Source: Demequina sediminis
GTDB lineage: Bacteria > Actinomycetota > Actinomycetes > Actinomycetales > Demequinaceae
NCBI RefSeq assembly: GCF_030296675.1
Contig: NZ_AP027736.1
Location: 558,001-622,000, forward strand
DNA: 64,000 nucleotides
Direction: 5' to 3'
In this document: positions 41,506-49,263 of the stretch, piece after piece
How positions within the stretch are numbered: the first letter of the stretch is position 1
Layout: each line of letters starts with the position of its first letter
Translations under genes and position numbers: made by a program
The notes under the pieces: generated by a model
Told to the model about the DNA's origin: nothing
Database searches by the model: none
The model's input: the letters and a program-made list of their open reading frames with translations, nothing else

Positions 41506-41817
41506 ATGGCCTTGCAAGCCGAGCGACGCCTTGCCGCTCAGATCGCCGCCCACGAGTCTTGGGCAACCACTGCCGACCGCTCCCGACGTACGGCGCCCGC
41601 GCGTGCCGCTCTTATGCGGAAGTTTGAGGATCAGGTCGATCCGGACCGCTCTCTCAGCCCTGACGAGCGCGCACGACGCGCCGAGCACGCTAGGAAGGCA
41701 TACTTTGCCCGCTTGGCGCTCAAGTCCGCGAAGGCCCGCGCGGCTCGCCTGATCGTGGCAGAGGGCGACGCTGCCGCGGTCGAGCTCGCCGCACTCGGGA
41801 GCGCTGATGCCCGGTGA
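41506..41817 (+). CDS. Conserved actinobacterial mobile-element protein, basic and helical
   Basis: 103 residues, Ala/Arg-rich, predicted all-helical, with AQIAAHESWATTADRSRRTAPARAA and ERARRAEHARKAYFARLALKSAKARA. I recognise this type from many actinobacterial integrated elements and phages; the function is unknown. ATG 41506 has the ribosome site gagagga. First gene of a chain in which almost every stop overlaps the next start. Could be a small DNA-binding or excision-type factor, but no HTH is evident. Confidence 0.65.
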   Translation: MALQAERRLAAQIAAHESWATTADRSRRTAPARAALMRKFEDQVDPDRSLSPDERARRAEHARKAYFARLALKSAKARAARLIVAEGDAAAVELAALGSADAR

Positions 41818-42053
41818 ATCGCGTCCCCCTCGACCCCTCTCGGGGTGCCATCGCCATCAGCGGCATGCTTGCCCGTGGCGAGCGCCTACCTGAGCCGCCT
41901 CCCTCCGTGCCGTGCCTCGACTGCGACGCCCCGGCACCCCGCAACACACGCCGATGCGACCGCTGCCTCGATGCGCTACTCGAAGGACTGAAGCGCCGCC
42001 AGGAGGCTGCACGGCGATGCATGCCTCTCGAGCACTTCGGTGGTGTCGCGTGA
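41814..42053 (+). CDS. Small zinc-ribbon-like protein
   Basis: 79 residues. CLDCDAPAPRNTRRCDRC has two CxxC pairs 9 residues apart and should bind one zinc. GTG 41814 overlaps the previous TGA (GTGA), and its own TGA overlaps the next GTG at 42050, so translation is coupled. Function not recognised; its place just before the helicase gene suggests a role in replication of the element. Confidence 0.6.
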   Translation: MNRVPLDPSRGAIAISGMLARGERLPEPPPSVPCLDCDAPAPRNTRRCDRCLDALLEGLKRRQEAARRCMPLEHFGGVA

Positions 42054-43260
42054 GCGCCGCGTGGCTCGACCTCCCGCCCCGGGCGGTGAGCGTTGACGGA
42101 GTTGACGGTTCGGACGGTCTGGGCGGTTCGGACGGGACCCCCTTGACGTTCTGTCGCGAACCGTCCGATGGCTCGCGCGGTACATCCGCACGACATCCGA
42201 CTACGACATCGAACTACTCGCCCTGTGGGTCCTCCACACTCACGTGGTCGACAAGGTTTACACGACGCCCCGCCTGCTCATCGATTCGCCGATGCCAGGC
42301 TCAGGCAAGACCACCGTGCTCGAGCACATCCAGCGCCTTGGATTCCGGCCCATGCAGGCCGCGAGCCTGTCCTCACCCGCATTGCTCGCCAGGGTCATCG
42401 ATCAGGGTGTGCGGACCATCTGCATTGACGAGTGCGACCGCAACCTCGACCCGAAGCGGGAAGGCGTCGGAGAGCTCGTGGCCGTCATCAACTCGGGATA
42501 CAAGCGCGGCGCGACACGTCCCGTCCTTGTGCAGGTGCGGGGCAGTGAGTGGGAGGTGTCTGAGATGAGCACGTTCGCGCCTATCGCGATGGCGGGCAAT
42601 CAGCCCGATCTCCCCGACGACACACGCTCAAGGACACTGCGCGTGTTGCTCATGCCCGATCTTGACGGCACCGTTGAGGAATCCGACTGGGAGCAGATCG
42701 AGCCGAATGCCGCGGATCTGAAGGCACTCATCGAGGAATGGGCGGCGAACTACGGCGAGGCCGTTGCGGGCGCATCAGGCGAGTTGCCTGGCGAGGTGAA
42801 GGGCCGCGCGCGCGAGCGCTGGAAGCCACTCAAGAAGGTTGCACAGGCGGTTGGCTACGGCTGGCCCGAGAAGGTCGACGAGCTCGCCATGCGGGACCTC
42901 GAGCGCGAGTCCCTCGAGCGCGAGGACGGCGCAGTGCGCGACAAGCCCGCCATCGTCGCACTCAAGGACGTCATGACAGTTTGGCCCGAGGGCCGCGAGC
43001 ACCTGACATCGGAAACCCTGGTCCGCTTCCTGATCGCCGAGAGCCCCGAACAGTGGGGCGCGACAAGTTCCTACGGACGCGCACTCACTCCGCAACGGCT
43101 CGGGCGCATGCTCTCGAGCAACTTCGGAATCCACACAGGCAAGACCTCAACCGGCGAGCGCGTCTACTTCCATGCCGCGTTCCTGACGGTGTGGGGCCGC
43201 CTCGGAGTGAAACCGCCCAGAGCGTCAACTCCGTCAACTCCGTCAGGGGGCACGGCATGA
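42050..43260 (+). CDS. DUF3631 P-loop replication/helicase-like protein (one-base frameshift)
   Basis: About 403 residues after repair. Walker A is SPMPGSGKTTVLEHI; Walker B-like TICIDECDRNLD follows, then IAMAGNQPDLPDDTRSRTLRV, the usual DUF3631 layout. The frame breaks in the C run 42138-42142; one more C joins SDGTP to LDVLSRTVRWLARYIRTTSD. Many DUF3631 proteins have a primase domain in front; here only about 35 residues precede it, beginning with the 9-bp repeat region (VDGVDGSDGLGG). Likely drives replication of the element, with the primer made elsewhere. Confidence 0.78.
42092..42136 (+). repeat. 9-bp periodic repeats at the start of the DUF3631 gene
   Basis: Five degenerate units: gttgacgga, gttgacggt, tcggacggt, ctgggcggt, tcggacggg. 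The core gttgacggagttgacg returns in inverted orientation at the gene's 3' end (43223-43248). Iteron-like. Confidence 0.6.
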
Positions 43261-43343
43261 GCTCCCCGTCAGCCGCCAGTCCCTCGACATTGACCCACCA
43301 GTGCGCACCGATTGCGCCGCGACCGAAGGAGATCCGCTCGTGA
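43257..43343 (+). CDS. Possible 28-residue peptide in the overlapping gene chain
   Basis: The ATG at 43257 overlaps the DUF3631 stop (ATGA) and the TGA at 43341 overlaps the next GTG. The sequence MSSPSAASPSTLTHQCAPIA has no recognisable domain. It may be a real peptide or just a translational bridge to the next gene. Weak support beyond the stop/start overlaps. Confidence 0.35.
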   Translation: MSSPSAASPSTLTHQCAPIAPRPKEIRS

Positions 43344-43741
43344 CGAAGAACAGGGATAGCGGGCCGAACTGGCCCACGAAGGCGCGTCGTGAGCTTAGGC
43401 GTCGACGTCGCAAGGGTGCTGCAACGCAGCCGGGACGATCCTTCGCGGAAGGCCTGGCACGTGACCTTATCGCGCTACAGGTCAGCCGCGGGATGCTCAC
43501 CAAGCCGCCGACCCGCCCACTGGACAAGGTGAGTGCAGTCCACATCCGGGAGACGCACGGCCTGTTCGGCACGGCGCGCGTGGCAACACATGGCGGCAAT
43601 GTCCGTGTCGCGTGGCGTCCCTCGGGGTGGTCGTGCACGGCGTGTGGGCCGCAGAGCATCCCCGGCTGCCCACACACCAAGGCTGTCGCTCGCACGCCTG
43701 CATGGCGAGCAGTCAGCGCGGGAGAGCAGGCGCCCGCATGA
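43340..43741 (+). CDS. Small basic protein with SWIM-like zinc motif
   Basis: 133 residues. The N-terminus is very basic (KARRELRRRRRKG); the C-terminal half has WSCTACGPQSIPGCPHTKAV, a C-x2-C then C-x-H arrangement like a SWIM finger. GTG 43340 is preceded by gaaggaga. The stop overlaps the next ATG (ATGA). Likely nucleic-acid binding. Not recognised as a named family. Confidence 0.6.
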   Translation: MTKNRDSGPNWPTKARRELRRRRRKGAATQPGRSFAEGLARDLIALQVSRGMLTKPPTRPLDKVSAVHIRETHGLFGTARVATHGGNVRVAWRPSGWSCTACGPQSIPGCPHTKAVARTPAWRAVSAGEQAPA

Positions 43742-43950
43742 TGCCCGCCGCCACCCGGATCCGGACCAGCGGGCGTGACCTGGTTGCGTTCGTAACCATC
43801 CCCGGCGAAGACGAAGTGCGTGTGCGGTGGACCCCGCCGGCGAACTTTCGATGCGACATCCACGGCCCCTCACCAGTCGCCGACTGCCCACACGCGGCAG
43901 CGGTGCGCAACTCACCCCAATACCTCTACGACACGGAGCCCCACGAATGA
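43738..43950 (+). CDS. Second small SWIM-like protein
   Basis: 70 residues. FRCDIHGPSPVADCPHAAAVR repeats the C-x-H ... C-P-H pattern of the preceding gene product, and a VRVRW segment parallels its VRVAW. The two therefore look like a tandem duplication that has diverged. ATGA overlaps at both ends. ATG 43741 is an equally possible start. Confidence 0.55.
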   Translation: MMPAATRIRTSGRDLVAFVTIPGEDEVRVRWTPPANFRCDIHGPSPVADCPHAAAVRNSPQYLYDTEPHE

Positions 43951-44191
43951 CCGACCAACTCACCAGGGCCGACCTCGACGGCATGACACCCGAGCAGATC
44001 ACCGACGCGCTCGACGCCGGACGCCTCGCGGTCACCCTCGGGCAGTACGCGCCCGACGAGGCCCCCTCATCGACCGTGCCCGACACGGAGCGATCACCCG
44101 CGCCGACATTGCAGACCTGGCCCGACTGGGCCGACACGACCTGATCGCGGCAGCCGTCGACGATCGCCGCATCACCACCAAGGAGAACTGA
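43947..44191 (+). CDS. Small protein of unknown function (one-base frameshift)
   Basis: About 81 residues after repair. It begins MTDQLTRADLDGMTPEQITD. In the C run 44062-44066 one base is missing; restoring it continues LIDRARHGAITRADIADLAR to the TGA at 44191, 2 bp before the next ATG, which supports the repair. Helical, possibly HTH-like, a pattern seen in small actinophage proteins. Function unknown. Confidence 0.5.
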
Positions 44192-44193
44192 CC

Positions 44194-44949
44194 ATGGCCG
44201 AAACCACCCGCCGCAGCCTCAAGCACTTCCAGCGTGACCACCGCGTGTCCGAGCCTCGCCTCATCGCAGGCACCTCGGGACTGCCTCCCCGCGAGCTGTA
44301 CCTCGACCACCCCGACGCCCTGGCACGCCACGACGCCTACACGGCCACCCTCGAGCGCATGGCACAGCGAGGCCGCGAACGTGCCGCCCTGCGCGCTAAG
44401 GCCGAGAATGCAGCCGCCGAGTATCGGGCCGCACGACACGCAGCCGCCGACGCTGGCGAGGACCCTGGCAAGGTCGTCGACAAGTCCCCGAAGATCGTCG
44501 AGCAGATCGCACAGGTGCAGGCCGCCTACGACGACGACGCACGCCAGCTCGAGCGTCAGGGTCGAGCCCTCGCCGCCGCCATGCAGGACGTCGCCATTCC
44601 CGTGGCCCTCGCATCCGAGAACCTGGCACGCGAGGCCGTCACCCGTGCCCGCGATGCCTACGAAGCCCTGACACTCGCCGAGGCCGACTACCGCGAGCAT
44701 GCAGGAACCGCGCTCACCATGCGCCGCCTCGCCCTGTACGGCGGCACCATCCCGAACCTGCGCACCGCAGGCAAGGGACTACCGGGCTTCGCTGTCGCAG
44801 CAGTCGACTTCGACGCCGCCGCAGCACTGCCCGACCAGATCGCCACCGAGGCCCACGCCGTCGAGGCATGGCGCACCGAGCAGGAGCAGGCCCGAGTAGC
44901 CAACACCACCGGAGCGCGAGTGCGTGCCGAGGACTTCACCACCGCGTGA
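44194..44949 (+). CDS. Coiled-coil protein of unknown function
   Basis: 251 residues. Long Ala/Glu/Arg/Gln-rich helices (about 55-175, such as AENAAAEYRAARHAAADAGE) suggest a coiled coil. The C-terminal YGGTIPNLRTAGKGLPGFAV and DFDAAAALPDQI look globular. No signal peptide. Could be a structural, scaffold-like or capsid-size-altering protein given its place before the terminase small subunit, but that is only inference. Confidence 0.5.
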   Translation: MAETTRRSLKHFQRDHRVSEPRLIAGTSGLPPRELYLDHPDALARHDAYTATLERMAQRGRERAALRAKAENAAAEYRAARHAAADAGEDPGKVVDKSPKIVEQIAQVQAAYDDDARQLERQGRALAAAMQDVAIPVALASENLAREAVTRARDAYEALTLAEADYREHAGTALTMRRLALYGGTIPNLRTAGKGLPGFAVAAVDFDAAAALPDQIATEAHAVEAWRTEQEQARVANTTGARVRAEDFTTA

Positions 44950-45140
44950 GCCACGCCGCGCGCTCGTGTCAACAACGGCGCGAGCGCGCGGCCCCGCCAC
45001 GAAGGCAAAGGCTCAGGTAAAGGAGCCGTCAAGGGGTGGGGACAGGCCCGTCGAGCCCTTCCCGTGCTTGACCGCCGGAGAGGAGGGAAGAGTTGGCAAC
45101 GGTAAATGATGCTCAGTTTTCGCCACCGAAAGGTAAAGGA

Positions 45141-45530
45141 ATGACCGACGTAGAGACCCCTGATGGCCTCGGTTCGCGGGGTGCGAGGTTCTGGACCGCG
45201 ACCCTCGAGGCGTATGAGCTGTCCGACTCAGAGACGCCACTGTTGCTTGAGGCGTGCAGGACCCTCGACAACCTCGACGCGCTCGCCCAGGCTGTCGCCG
45301 ACCACGGCGCCATGACCGTAGGAAGCATGGGACAGCCCGTCGTGAACCCTGCACTCACCGAGGCGCGAGGCCAGCGGATCGTGTTGCACCGGCTACTCGC
45401 AGCGCTGGCACTCCCTGATGAGGATGGCGAAGCAATCCCCACTGGCGCACAGCAGCGCGGCAAGGCGTCAGCGGCGAAGCGCTGGGCTGGACACACGTCC
45501 GAGCGTGCCCTCAAGGCGGTGGGGAAATAA
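45141..45530 (+). CDS. Phage terminase small subunit, P27-like
   Basis: 129 residues. LEAYELSDSETPLLLEACRTLDNLD and the following helices, with VNPALTEARGQRIVLHRLLAAL, match P27-family small terminases, which bind the packaging site and recruit the large subunit. ATG 45141 is taken because aaaggtaaagga precedes it; a TTG at 45093 is possible. No large terminase follows. A lone small terminase is a hallmark of satellites that redirect helper-phage packaging. The stop shares one base with the next ATG. Confidence 0.7.
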   Translation: MTDVETPDGLGSRGARFWTATLEAYELSDSETPLLLEACRTLDNLDALAQAVADHGAMTVGSMGQPVVNPALTEARGQRIVLHRLLAALALPDEDGEAIPTGAQQRGKASAAKRWAGHTSERALKAVGK

Positions 45531-45766
45531 TGGCCCGCGCACGCCGCACCACGACCCCCACAGCCGACGACATGCCTGCCAGCCTGCGTGAGTACCACCC
45601 GGGCGACTGGCCCCCGCCTCTCGAGCGCGTCGAGCCGATGGCCGCTACTTGGGGTCGTGCCCGCATGGCCGCCATCGTGTCCCGGTCGCTGTGGAGTGCC
45701 GCACGACGCGCGTGGCTTCACTCGCGTGGACTGCGCACCGTTCGCGACCTCGAGGGTGGTGCGTGA
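45530..45766 (+). CDS. Small protein downstream of the terminase small subunit
   Basis: 78 residues. It begins MARARRTTTPTADDMPASLR and contains WPPPLERVEPMAATWGRARMAAIVS. TAATG overlap with the terminase gene and TGATG overlap with the next gene. Not recognised; probably part of the packaging cassette by position. Confidence 0.5.
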   Translation: MARARRTTTPTADDMPASLREYHPGDWPPPLERVEPMAATWGRARMAAIVSRSLWSAARRAWLHSRGLRTVRDLEGGA

Positions 45767-46026
45767 TGGCCCGCGTTCGCCGTGCAGCATTCGACCCCAC
45801 AGGGCTTCCTCCCGAGGTCGCCGCTGGCCCCACGCATCCGGCATGGGGCGGCACGGGTGATCCCGACGACCATGGCGCGCGCTCGAGGTGGCAAGACGCG
45901 GGCCGCGAATGGTCCCGCGCCGCACTGGGCAACCTCAACGGCTGGATGACGCTTCTCCCGCGCGACGTCCGCCTCGAGCAGTCTGCGCGTGGACGTGCGA
46001 GGCGCATGGGAGCGCTCGAGGACTAG
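45766..46026 (+). CDS. Small protein, last gene of the plus-strand chain
   Basis: 86 residues. It contains WGGTGDPDDHGARSRWQDA and NGWMTLLPRDVRLEQSARGR. One-base overlap with the previous gene. Its stop meets the stop of the opposing gene at 46023. Not recognised. Confidence 0.5.
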   Translation: MARVRRAAFDPTGLPPEVAAGPTHPAWGGTGDPDDHGARSRWQDAGREWSRAALGNLNGWMTLLPRDVRLEQSARGRARRMGALED

Positions 46027-46424
46027 TAGCAGCTCGCGAGCTGCATCCATTCGTCGATGTACCCCATCAGGTCGGCGTTGTTGTGCCCCGTGCGATCCAT
46101 CGTGATGCCGTTGTTTGCATCTGCGGTGTCGAACTCGGCTTGCAGCCCCGCGCAGTCGGCGTCAGCGCCCATCGCGTCGATGCGCTCCCGCACACTTGTG
46201 TCGTAGTCCTCCCACGGCACGTCAGCCGAGGGCGCGGTGGGCTCGGGGTCAGCAATACCCGTCTCGACCGTGGCGGGCGTCGTATTGGCCGTGGTCGACT
46301 GCGGATCGCTTCCGCCCGTGATCGCGTCCGTGAACCACCAGATGCCTGCCACGAACAGCCCGATGATCAGGAATCCCGGCAGGCACCCGATCCGCGTTTG
46401 TCGACGTGAAGACCTTGCCATCAT
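46023..46424 (-). CDS. Membrane-anchored extracytoplasmic protein
   Basis: 133 residues. Basic N-terminus, one transmembrane helix (about 14-34, PGFLIIGLFVAGIWWF), then a Thr/Pro/Asp-rich spacer and a small acidic domain with two Cys (DADCAG and ASCY) that could form a disulfide. It lies in the cargo part of the element. Surface location suggests a role in phage interaction or exclusion, but nothing proves it. Confidence 0.55.
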   Translation of the reverse strand: MMARSSRRQTRIGCLPGFLIIGLFVAGIWWFTDAITGGSDPQSTTANTTPATVETGIADPEPTAPSADVPWEDYDTSVRERIDAMGADADCAGLQAEFDTADANNGITMDRTGHNNADLMGYIDEWMQLASCY

Positions 46425-46498
46425 TGCCCCCTCAGATGCGTTGGTTCACACCATATGCCCACGCCCCTCCTGTCAGCCGTCGCCGCGACCATTCGGTC

Positions 46499-46705
46499 AT
46501 GCCAGGTGAACAACTACTCCTGTACGCCGCCGCTCGAGCCGGCCGCACCGCGATCCTCGAGACCGCATCGGGCCGCATCGTCGCATGGGTCGAGGTACTG
46601 CCCGACGGGATGCTCCGGGCGCGCCGTCGGTCCTGGAGGTCCGATCCTGTCGAGACGGTGCCGCAAGCGATCAGGGCCGCCGCCGTGATGCCGCAGTGGG
46701 GTTGA
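46499..46705 (+). CDS. Small protein, unknown
   Basis: 68 residues: MPGEQLLLYAAARAGRTAIL, then ASGRIVAWVEVLPDGMLRARR, which reads as a short beta-rich domain, with no cysteines. It starts in the space after the divergent membrane protein. Start uncertain. Not recognised. Confidence 0.4.
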   Translation: MPGEQLLLYAAARAGRTAILETASGRIVAWVEVLPDGMLRARRRSWRSDPVETVPQAIRAAAVMPQWG

Positions 46706-46774
46706 GTGCTCAAACGCAGACCCCAGGGATCCCGCGTGTTCGCAATGACGTTGGTCCGGAGTAACCTGCACTGC

Positions 46775-47461
46775 ATGGCTGGGGGAACGGCGAAATCTGA
46801 CTACATTCGGCGTACGCGTCGAGTTGCCACCGTGACGAAGTGGTCTGCCGTCTCGGTCGGGCTGTTGGCGATCGTCGCCACAGGCTTGCTCTGGTGGGCA
46901 TCTGTGTCGGCGCGGGAGACGCTCAGCGGTGCCGATGCCGATTTGTTCCTGGCGAGTGCGAGCTCGATCGCAGCCGGTCAGGCCGATGCCGAAGCCAAGG
47001 CGGCTCTCACGGAGGCGAAGAGCGCAGCCGATACCGCGACTGCCCAACTGAAGGCCGCACAGTCGCGCGCAGATCAGGCGTACTGGGACTGGTATATGGG
47101 CTGCGAGAGATGTGTGGCCGACTACAACTACGCCAGCTCTCTAGTGGAATCTGCCGCAACTGCCAGCGACGCTGCGAACGCCGACTATCGGAGCACAACC
47201 TCGGACGCCGAAGTGACGAGCGCAAGACTCGCAGAATCCCTGGCAGGCGAAGTGACCGCGCGCGCAGCACAGGCGAGCGCCTCCGACGAAGCGGAGGTGT
47301 TCTCTGCTCTGGCCATATGGGCTTCCGGCGCCACCGTAGCCCTACTGATCCTCGGCGCCATCGCCGTGCTAGTCACCTCAACGATGGCGCTGCGCGCGCG
47401 CGCAACGTTCGAGGGCTCGGAAGACGGGGAGACAGGCGTACTCGGCTCGTCCCCTACGTGA
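46775..47461 (+). CDS. Membrane protein with long extracellular coiled coil between two helices
   Basis: 228 residues. First helix about 20-43 (WSAVSVGLLAIVATGLLWW), last helix near the C-terminus (IWASGATVALLILGAIAVLV). In between lies an Ala-rich coiled coil interrupted by YWDWYMGCERCVADYNY with a Cys pair. ATG 46775 is chosen because a taacct box ends 7 nt before it, giving a leaderless mRNA with its own promoter; in-frame starts at 46706 and 46745 would lie upstream of that transcript. Cargo of the element, function unknown. Confidence 0.55.
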   Translation: MAGGTAKSDYIRRTRRVATVTKWSAVSVGLLAIVATGLLWWASVSARETLSGADADLFLASASSIAAGQADAEAKAALTEAKSAADTATAQLKAAQSRADQAYWDWYMGCERCVADYNYASSLVESAATASDAANADYRSTTSDAEVTSARLAESLAGEVTARAAQASASDEAEVFSALAIWASGATVALLILGAIAVLVTSTMALRARATFEGSEDGETGVLGSSPT

Positions 47462-47592
47462 GGGGCAAGGCGTGTTGCTGCGGGTCTATGCAGCGAACGG
47501 CGCCGCCTCAAGCGCAAGTGCGACGAGGTACCTGGGCATGCGTGGCAATCGAAAACGTGCCGGGGTGTATTCGAGCCGCTGTTGCCCCACTT

Positions 47593-48045
47593 CTACGCCC
47601 CGAGATCTCCACTTGCCGTGGCGATCGCTGCGGTGACCTCGCGAGGAACTGGCATATCGAGACCAACTCTCTGGCGCCTGTTCGTGCCGTCCGTGCGTTC
47701 CTGCCAACGCAAGGTTGCATGCGGCTTCTTCGTCGTTCGCTCCCACCTGGCGGTGGCGGAGATCTTGTCGCCCGGCTTCATCACAGGCTTGGTTGATCCG
47801 CCCATAGACGTGCGCGTCACGCCGTCCGAAAACTCAATCCGGACATTGAGCGCCAGGTCGGGTTGAACTCGTGTTGCGATGACCTGCACGCGCAGTTCGC
47901 CCACGACGCGAGATAGCTGGATGTGCCATTTGACCTCACGGCGCTTGCGCCGCCACTCCGCCCAGCGTGCTCCTAGCCATACGAGCAGGGGTATTGCAAG
48001 GAACTGCGCAACCCACTGCCAGTTCTCGCCAAACCATTCGGTCAT
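47593..48045 (-). CDS. Single-pass membrane protein with cytoplasmic beta-rich domain
   Basis: 150 residues. Starts MTEWFGENWQWVAQFLAIPL, one helix (about 10-28), then a basic stretch AEWRRKRREVKWHIQL that should face the cytoplasm, and a beta-rich domain ending in PREVTAAIATAS. Cargo of the element, unknown function. Low GC codons are more frequent than in the core genes around the island (impression only). Confidence 0.5.
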   Translation of the reverse strand: MTEWFGENWQWVAQFLAIPLLVWLGARWAEWRRKRREVKWHIQLSRVVGELRVQVIATRVQPDLALNVRIEFSDGVTRTSMGGSTKPVMKPGDKISATARWERTTKKPHATLRWQERTDGTNRRQRVGLDMPVPREVTAAIATASGDLGA

Positions 48046-48066
48046 GGGCTGAGGTTAGCAACGGCG

Positions 48067-48098
48067 ACGGCCCGCTCCTCAGATGAGGGGCGGGCCGT
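48067..48098 (-). terminator. Hairpin downstream of the HTH regulator
   Basis: acggcccgctcctca / tgaggggcgggccgt, near-perfect stem with one G-U pair, between the stop of the minus-strand HTH gene (48177) and the start of the next minus-strand gene (48045). Confidence 0.75.
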
Positions 48099-48176
48099 TG
48101 TGGATCCTCCAACCGAGCACAGGCCCGGTTTCCCTATTCAGTTGTGGTTGTCCCGCGGTGGTAGGGCGCGAGTTCT

Positions 48177-48431
48177 CTAGGCGGACATCTCGGCTTCGGT
48201 GGGGAACACGTCCTCGTACTTGAGGTCAAGAGCCTTCATGATGTCGATGACTTCGGGCACGGACGCCTTGCCAGGGTCGGCGACCACCCGCTCGAAGCGC
48301 TTGAGCGCCATGCCCGACAGTTGGGCGAGTGTGGACCGGTCGCGCCCGTCAGCGTTGATTGCCTTCTCGAGCTTCGGCGCCATGATCTCACTGACTCGGC
48401 TGAGGTCAACAGTTCCATTGGACCTGGGCAT
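48177..48431 (-). CDS. XRE/Cro-like HTH regulator of the element
   Basis: 84 residues. RSTLAQLSGMALKRFERVVADPGKASVPEVIDIMKALDL is an HTH of the XRE type (a LAQLSGM helix, a recognition helix, then a PS-type continuation). ATG 48431 follows ggagg at good spacing; the longer frame lacks support. Transcribed against the main gene chain, near the right end, as expected for an element repressor. Likely keeps the element quiet. Confidence 0.7.
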   Translation of the reverse strand: MPRSNGTVDLSRVSEIMAPKLEKAINADGRDRSTLAQLSGMALKRFERVVADPGKASVPEVIDIMKALDLKYEDVFPTEAEMSA

Positions 48432-48779
48432 TTCATCCTCCGTTGCTAGTTGGTCTTCCTGGTCTACTGCGGCGGTCTGACAAGGCGAGGTGTGCGCTAC
48501 GCGCACCTGTCCCGGATCGACCCCTCACCCCGGCCCTCAAGCCGCCCCCGAGCCATTGCCGCTGTTCGGACAGCGCCCGTAGACCCGTCACCGTGGGGAG
48601 ACAGGCCTACCGGGACCCCGCGCACGCCCTGGCCAGGACGATCGCACGCGCGAGGCGGGAGGCCCGTCACACTCCATTCACGGGACGTCTCGGTTAGCGG
48701 CTGAGACGTAGAGAAAGCGCCGAGGACTAGAGGCCCTACGCCGCCACCTGACAGCACGCCAGGGGGCGACGTAGGACCG
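48432..48779. other. Noncoding interval with two inverted repeats
   Basis: 348 bp between the HTH gene and the next gene on the same strand. Two short overlapping plus-strand frames (about 48450-48700) look like shadows. It holds acgtctc ... gagacgt (48685-48709) and the terminator-like hairpin at 48735-48775. This is the natural place for the regulator's promoter and operators, but I cannot point to a convincing operator. Confidence 0.5.
48735..48775 (-). terminator. Hairpin after the 77-residue gene
   Basis: cctacgccgccacctg / cagggggcgacgtagg, 16-bp stem with two imperfect pairs and a 9-nt loop, 4 bp past the minus-strand stop at 48780. Confidence 0.7.
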
Positions 48780-49013
48780 CTAGGCGGCGAACTGTGGGAA
48801 GCGTTCGGCGAACCAGCGCAACGCGTCACGGTGGTCGTACCATGCCTGCTCGGCGGCAATGGCGTATCCCGCAGCGCGCACGTCGAGGCGCTCAGCGGTG
48901 GGGACGTTCAGGGACTCCCATTCGAGGGCCGCGAGGTCGCGCAGATCGGTCGCGGTCGCGGCGAGCAGCTCAGGGCTGGTCGAGTGTCGGGGTGCGGCGG
49001 TAGTCTCAAGCAT
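48780..49013 (-). CDS. Small protein nearest the right end of the element
   Basis: 77 residues, helical: LLAATATDLRDLAALEWESL and GYAIAAEQAWYDHRDALRWF. ATG 49013 has the ribosome site ggagg. Not recognised; its position beside attR could suit an excision factor, but there is no HTH that I can see. Confidence 0.5.
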   Translation of the reverse strand: MLETTAAPRHSTSPELLAATATDLRDLAALEWESLNVPTAERLDVRAAGYAIAAEQAWYDHRDALRWFAERFPQFAA

Positions 49014-49102
49014 GGCGGCCCTCCTTGTGGTCCGTCTCGCCCGCCCGGTGCTCCAACACCGAGGCGGGCTCTTCTTGGTGCCGCTAGTCCATGATATTTC
49101 GT

Positions 49103-49150
49103 CGCACAGCGCTTCTACCAGGCCCGTTCGCTGTGCTTGGTTGCACAGCG
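49103..49150 (+). repeat. Right arm repeats of the element
   Basis: cgcacagcgcttcta (49103-49117) copies the left-arm sequence exactly. Next to it lies an exact inverted repeat cgctgtgc / gcacagcg (49129-49136 and 49143-49150) using the same gcacagcg core. Probable integrase/excisionase binding arms beside attR. Confidence 0.6.
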
Positions 49151-49165
49151 CATATGCCTGACGAG

Positions 49166-49183
49166 TGCGCGACTACCTGGACT
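49166..49183 (+). other. attR core
   Basis: Second exact copy of tgcgcgactacctggact. Immediately after it comes a TGA, which completes the ancestral sigA reading LRDYLD-stop. Confidence 0.88.
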
Positions 49184-49199
49184 GACACGCATCGTGAGG

Positions 49200-49222
49200 G
49201 GGCCCGCCGTGACGGCGGGCCC
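49200..49222 (+). terminator. Original sigA terminator, displaced by the element
   Basis: 10-bp perfect stem gggcccgccg / cggcgggccc with loop tga, followed by ttt. It lies 17 bp after attR, where the sigA 3' end would be without the insertion. Confidence 0.78.
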
Positions 49223-49263
49223 TTTCGCGTCGTCGGGGGACGCGAAGGGGGACGATGCCGGGG

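Noticed and set aside
44950-45140. Possible gene or packaging site in the 190-bp gap before the terminase gene
   Set aside because: There is a short aaggctcaggtaaaggagcc stretch, but nothing that I can support as a gene, hairpin or cos site.
48450-48704. Two plus-strand frames of 84 codons
   Set aside because: Different frames over the same bases, Pro/Arg-rich, without ribosome sites or motifs, and over a region better explained as regulatory.
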